This document shows positions 5,743 through 8,756 of a stretch of DNA of 8,756 nucleotides, piece by piece (position 1 is the first letter of the stretch; each line of letters begins with the position of its first letter). The notes under the pieces were generated by a model. The model had not been told where the DNA came from, searched no databases, and saw nothing but the letters and a program-made list of their open reading frames with translations. Made by a program: the position numbers and the translations under genes. This stretch comes from Bacteroidales bacterium (GTDB taxonomy: Bacteria > Bacteroidota > Bacteroidia > Bacteroidales > VadinHA17), in contig PMEC01000112.1 of assembly GCA_003155705.1 (NCBI GenBank), forward strand, positions 1 to 8,756. The letters run 5' to 3'.

Positions 5743-7161
5743 ATGAGGAGATTTTTTTTTACTATAATTCTGACCTTTCTTTCTGTGCTGGCATTTGGTC
5801 AGGTTAATAAAGGTTATGAAATTTCCTTTAAGATAGATGGACTTTCTGATTCAACAGTTTATCTTGCCTACCATCTTGGTGATAAACAGTACTTAAAAGA
5901 TTCTGTACGACTTGATAAATCAGGTAATGGTCTTTTTAAAGGCAAAGAACCTCTGCCACAGGGAATTTATATGATCGTCCTCCCCGGACGAAAGTACTTC
6001 GAAATGCTTATACCAGATGATCAGATTTTTTCAGTCACCTGCAATTACCAGGATTATTTCAAAACATTGAAGTTTTCAGGTTCAGATGAAAATAGCGCTT
6101 TTTTAGATTATCAGACGAAATGGGTGTCAATGCAGGATGAAGCAAACAGAATCGACAACCGGGTTCAGAAGAATAAATCTAATAATGATTCGATTAGGGT
6201 ACTTTCAGAACTCCGTAAAAATCAGGAGGATAAAATGAAGTTATTCCTGAATGAGGTAATAAATAAAAACAAAGGTTCGCTGCTTGCCCTGCTGATAAAA
6301 GCAATGTTGCCCATTGAAGTGCCACCAATTGTTCTTCCGGCAAACACAATCAATCCTGATTCTGTGAAATGGATCAGATCTTATCTCTACAATAAGGATC
6401 ACTTTTTCGACAATATCGACTTTAATGATGAAAGATTATTGCGTACTCCGATTCTCCAGGGAAAACTTAATGCTTTCTTTAGCAATACAGTAATTCAACT
6501 TGCGGATTCAATTAATAAGGAAATTGATAAGATAATCCAAAAATGCAGTGGGAATCACAAAGTATTTCAGTTTGTATCAGTTTATCTTTTCAACCATTTC
6601 CGCGAAAGCGAAATAATGGGACATGACGCAGTAATGGTGAAGCTCGCTGATGATATATATTTATCAGGAAAAGCTGAGTGGACAACCCCCGAATGGCGCG
6701 AGAATCTAAGGAAGGAGGTAGACAGGATACGTCCAAATCTGATTGGGCAAAAAGGGCACGAACTTATAATGGAAACATTTGCAGGACCATATGCTTCACT
6801 CTATGATATTAAGAAAGATTTCACAATACTATATTTCTGGGAACCCAACTGCGGTCATTGTCAGGAAGCAACTCCAAAGCTGAAGGTATACTATGATAAA
6901 GTAAAAAATGATGGGATTGAAGTATTTACAGTTTGCACTCAATCTGACAGAGCAAAATGGGAAAAATATATCGGCGATAATAACCTGACATGGATTAACG
7001 GATGGGATCCAAAAAGACTGACCAACTTTGACTATTATTATAATGTACAATCAACACCGACAATCTATATTCTCGATAAGAACAAGGTGATAATTGCCAA
7101 AAAACTTTCTGTTGAAAGCATCGGTCCTTTTATTGAGAACTGGCGCAAGTACCACAAATAG
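5743..7161 (+). CDS. secreted DUF4369/thioredoxin-like (TlpA-type) protein
   Basis: This 472-residue protein is probably exported to the periplasm. The N-terminus is a Sec signal peptide (charged MRR, then the hydrophobic FFFTIILTFLSVLAFG), with likely cleavage before Gln20. No lipobox cysteine is present, so it is probably soluble. Residues about 23-115 form a beta-rich DUF4369-like domain, and 116-340 are a helical, charged middle region (DUF5106-like). The C-terminal 130 residues are a thioredoxin fold with the redox motif CGHC (370-373) in FWEPNCGHCQEATPKL and the cis-proline STPT (437-440, Pro439). Bacteroidota encode many such proteins, which are thought to reduce or resolve thiols in the cell envelope; partners are usually unknown. 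It has a strong promoter of its own, a short leader of about 22 nt, and converges on the ABC gene with a 6-bp gap. Domain assignments are from recall of the family architecture. Confidence 0.88.
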   Translation: MRRFFFTIILTFLSVLAFGQVNKGYEISFKIDGLSDSTVYLAYHLGDKQYLKDSVRLDKSGNGLFKGKEPLPQGIYMIVLPGRKYFEMLIPDDQIFSVTCNYQDYFKTLKFSGSDENSAFLDYQTKWVSMQDEANRIDNRVQKNKSNNDSIRVLSELRKNQEDKMKLFLNEVINKNKGSLLALLIKAMLPIEVPPIVLPANTINPDSVKWIRSYLYNKDHFFDNIDFNDERLLRTPILQGKLNAFFSNTVIQLADSINKEIDKIIQKCSGNHKVFQFVSVYLFNHFRESEIMGHDAVMVKLADDIYLSGKAEWTTPEWRENLRKEVDRIRPNLIGQKGHELIMETFAGPYASLYDIKKDFTILYFWEPNCGHCQEATPKLKVYYDKVKNDGIEVFTVCTQSDRAKWEKYIGDNNLTWINGWDPKRLTNFDYYYNVQSTPTIYILDKNKVIIAKKLSVESIGPFIENWRKYHK

Positions 7162-7167
7162 ATATTC

Positions 7168-8175
7168 CTATTGTACAGAAAGCCAGCTTACCAGATCATA
7201 AACAGAATTGAACTCTTTTCTTATTTCACCTTTATCAACTAACCACCTGTATCTGCTATTTAAGTTTACAACTTCAATCTGCAATTTTTCTATATTATCA
7301 GAAATGGAATATCCTGCCCTGTTTAACGCTTTTTCTGTCCAGAGTATGCCAATTCCTTCACCTTTTAAATTAAAATTCCCTTTTAATTCATTCCTGAATG
7401 TAAAACTTCCATCTGCCTGATTAAACCTGACAAGTGAATCTTTGAAAAGTTCATCAAGAGCACCTCCGATTATCAGATCTTCCGGAGCGCCTTCCTCAAA
7501 TGACTCTTTAAGAATCAACCAGATTTTATCGGATTCACTTAGAGCAATATTGAGATCGTGCGTGGAAAAAACAATAGTCTTCCCTCGTTTTTTTGAAAGG
7601 TCATGCAGGAGGTGAACTATCTCATATTTACTTTTAATATCAAGGAATGCAGTAGGTTCATCCATTACCAGAAGATCTGTGTCCTGAGCAAGAACCCTTG
7701 CAATCATCACTCTCTGCCGTTCTCCATCAGATAATTCAGTAACATAATTATTTATAAATTGTTGCATTCCCACTTTTTCAATAGCATCCATAATGATAGC
7801 ATGGTCAGTGCCAGTCAATTTACCCAGCCAGTTTGTATGAGGAAATCTTCCAAGCGCCACCAGATCATATACCTTCATATTACTTACTCTCACTGGTTCT
7901 GTCGAAATATAGCCGATATGCTGTGCGAAATCGATTCTTGAATAGTTCTTTATTGACTTTCCATTTATAATAATAGTGCCGTCAATTGCTACCTGCAAAC
8001 CGGTTAATGTTCTCAGCAGCGTACTTTTACCGATTCCGTTCTGTCCGATCATTGCAATCAGTTCACCCTGATATGCTCTGGCATTTAGTGGAGGTAACAG
8101 TATTTTCGTTGTCTTCCCTGATATATAACCAATCAGCAGAGATTCAAATGATAATATTTCTTTTTTGGCTTCCAT
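7168..8175 (-). CDS. ABC transporter ATP-binding protein, FecE/BtuD/HmuV type
   Basis: This 335-residue ATPase subunit powers an importer for iron-siderophore, haem or cobalamin. Walker A is GQNGIGKST (44-52), the signature is LSDGERQRV (148-156, LSDGE instead of LSGGQ), Walker B is LLVMDEP (168-174, Glu173 catalytic), the D-loop is FLD (177-179) and the switch histidine is STHD (His206). The Q-loop glutamine is replaced: the segment reads YISTEPVRVSNMKVYDLVALGR, as I recall for some Bacteroidota members. After the usual 255-270 residues there is an extension of about 70-80 residues of unknown role. The start at 8173-8175 is chosen because it overlaps the permease stop as TGATG, a translational-coupling signature. 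An in-frame ATG at 8215-8217 would intrude 43 nt into the permease gene. The substrate cannot be read from this subunit. Confidence 0.9.
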   Translation of the reverse strand: MEAKKEILSFESLLIGYISGKTTKILLPPLNARAYQGELIAMIGQNGIGKSTLLRTLTGLQVAIDGTIIINGKSIKNYSRIDFAQHIGYISTEPVRVSNMKVYDLVALGRFPHTNWLGKLTGTDHAIIMDAIEKVGMQQFINNYVTELSDGERQRVMIARVLAQDTDLLVMDEPTAFLDIKSKYEIVHLLHDLSKKRGKTIVFSTHDLNIALSESDKIWLILKESFEEGAPEDLIIGGALDELFKDSLVRFNQADGSFTFRNELKGNFNLKGEGIGILWTEKALNRAGYSISDNIEKLQIEVVNLNSRYRWLVDKGEIRKEFNSVYDLVSWLSVQ

Positions 8176-8756
8176 CAGAAAGCGCCTGAATATTTTCTGT
8201 TTCGAAGAATAACCCATATTACAACCGGAATTCCGACTAGTGAAGTCACCGAATTTACCGGAAGTACGCTGTCAGAACCGGGTAGTTGAGAGATTATGTC
8301 ACTGAGAAGCATTACACTTCCACCTATAAATATCGTTGCCGGAATAAGTATTTTGTGATCCGATGTCCTGAAAATAATTCTGGCAATGTGAGGAACTGCG
8401 ATTCCTATGAATCCAATAGGTCCGCAAAATGCTGTAACACTTCCTGCAAGAATGCTTGTCCCGGTAAAAATCACGATCCTCGCAAACCGGACGTTGAGAC
8501 CGATGCTAGCCGCATAATTTTCTCCAAGTAACAGGGCATTAAGCATTTTAATGGAAGCTAAATTCAATATTATCCCAGCAGTTACAGATATCAACAAAAC
8601 CTGCAATTGTTGAGCCGTAAGATTGCCCAGGCTGCCCATTGTCCAGATAACATAGGCTTTCAACATTGTTTCATTACTGAAATACTGCATAATACTGACG
8701 ATGGCGGATATACCGCTGGAGAGCATTATACCAAGAATAAGAACAGTCATTATATC
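8175..8756 (-). CDS. FecCD-family ABC transporter permease, C-terminal part (truncated by window edge)
   Basis: The reading frame is open through the right edge, so the 193 visible residues are the C-terminal 55-60% of a permease normally 330-350 residues long. It is a polytopic inner-membrane protein that forms the channel of a BtuC/FecD-type importer with the ATPase downstream. Diagnostic pieces are NALLLGENYAASIGLNV, matching the cytoplasmic coupling-helix area of the family, and GPIGFIGIAVPHIARIIF, the FecCD hallmark that contacts the ATPase. These are followed by the usual D-H-K-ILIPATIFIGGSVMLLSDIISQ block and the closing GIPVVIWVIL span. The methionine at 8748-8750 is not a credible start, because the conserved family sequence should extend well beyond it. 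Upstream partners such as a binding protein or TonB-dependent receptor would lie outside the window. Confidence 0.92.
   Translation of the reverse strand, partial: DIMTVLILGIMLSSGISAIVSIMQYFSNETMLKAYVIWTMGSLGNLTAQQLQVLLISVTAGIILNLASIKMLNALLLGENYAASIGLNVRFARIVIFTGTSILAGSVTAFCGPIGFIGIAVPHIARIIFRTSDHKILIPATIFIGGSVMLLSDIISQLPGSDSVLPVNSVTSLVGIPVVIWVILRNRKYSGAF

Noticed and set aside
7149..7176. Hairpin across the convergent junction of the thioredoxin-fold and ABC genes, considered as a bidirectional terminator
   Set aside because: The stem has a 4-nt bulge, is AT-rich, and has no T-run on either side.
8176..8217. Upstream in-frame ATG for the ABC ATPase, adding 14 residues
   Set aside because: It would overlap the permease gene by 43 nt, whereas the downstream ATG overlaps the permease stop as TGATG and is followed by residues typical of an ABC N-terminus.
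1..8756. Search for CRISPR arrays, IS elements, phage genes, toxin-antitoxin pairs, defence systems or biosynthetic clusters
   Set aside because: No regularly spaced repeats, transposase or integrase motifs, paired small genes or clustered biosynthetic enzymes were seen. All long frames belong to common chromosomal families.

Overview
The window looks like a chromosomal segment from a member of the Bacteroidota, probably an uncultured or environmental Bacteroidales-like lineage (the order is a guess). The evidence is AT-rich DNA, little Shine-Dalgarno signal before starts, and several upstream regions carrying the Bacteroidota promoter pattern (TTG or TTTG, 19-20 bp, TAnnTTTG). The protein types also fit: a DUF4369/TlpA-like thioredoxin, a BioG-type esterase, and a FecCD/FecE-type transporter with a Bacteroidota-style ATPase. 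Nothing indicates a phage, plasmid, IS element, CRISPR array or defence island. Most of the window is ordinary housekeeping and accessory chromosome.

Layout. Bases 1-21 are the 5' end of a minus-strand tRNA that runs off the left edge. It has its own promoter at 108-137 and a perfect 26-bp palindrome in its leader. A minus-strand AraC-family regulator (205-1056) follows, with three helically phased AGCAAT repeats over its promoter. The 615-bp gap from 1057 to 1671 is the least ordinary part. It holds a consensus plus-strand promoter that faces no convincing gene, then a long imperfect inverted repeat (1336-1525) ending in a T-run, then a weak promoter and the pimeloyl-ACP methyl ester esterase gene bioG (1672-2370). 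bioG converges, with a 6-bp gap, on a YihY/BrkB-family membrane protein gene (2377-3717, minus). A divergent comB-type 2-phosphosulfolactate phosphatase gene (3828-4520, plus) converges on a GT2 glycosyltransferase gene (4681-5613, minus). The glycosyltransferase gene is divergent, from back-to-back promoters, to a secreted DUF4369/thioredoxin-fold protein (5743-7161, plus). That gene converges, again with a 6-bp gap, on an ABC importer pair: ATPase (7168-8175) and FecCD permease (8175-8756, cut by the right edge), translationally coupled through TGATG.

Apart from the ABC importer pair, the genes are single transcription units in alternating orientation and do not form one pathway. BioG would act late in pimelate synthesis for biotin, ComB on phosphosulfolactate-like substrates, the GT2 on an unknown glycan, the thioredoxin protein in periplasmic thiol redox, and the ABC pair in import of iron-siderophore, haem or cobalamin. 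No clearly new multi-gene system is visible. The best candidate for something undescribed is the promoter, inverted repeat and T-run upstream of bioG, which could be a small structured RNA, a structured bioG leader, or a relic of a miniature transposable element.
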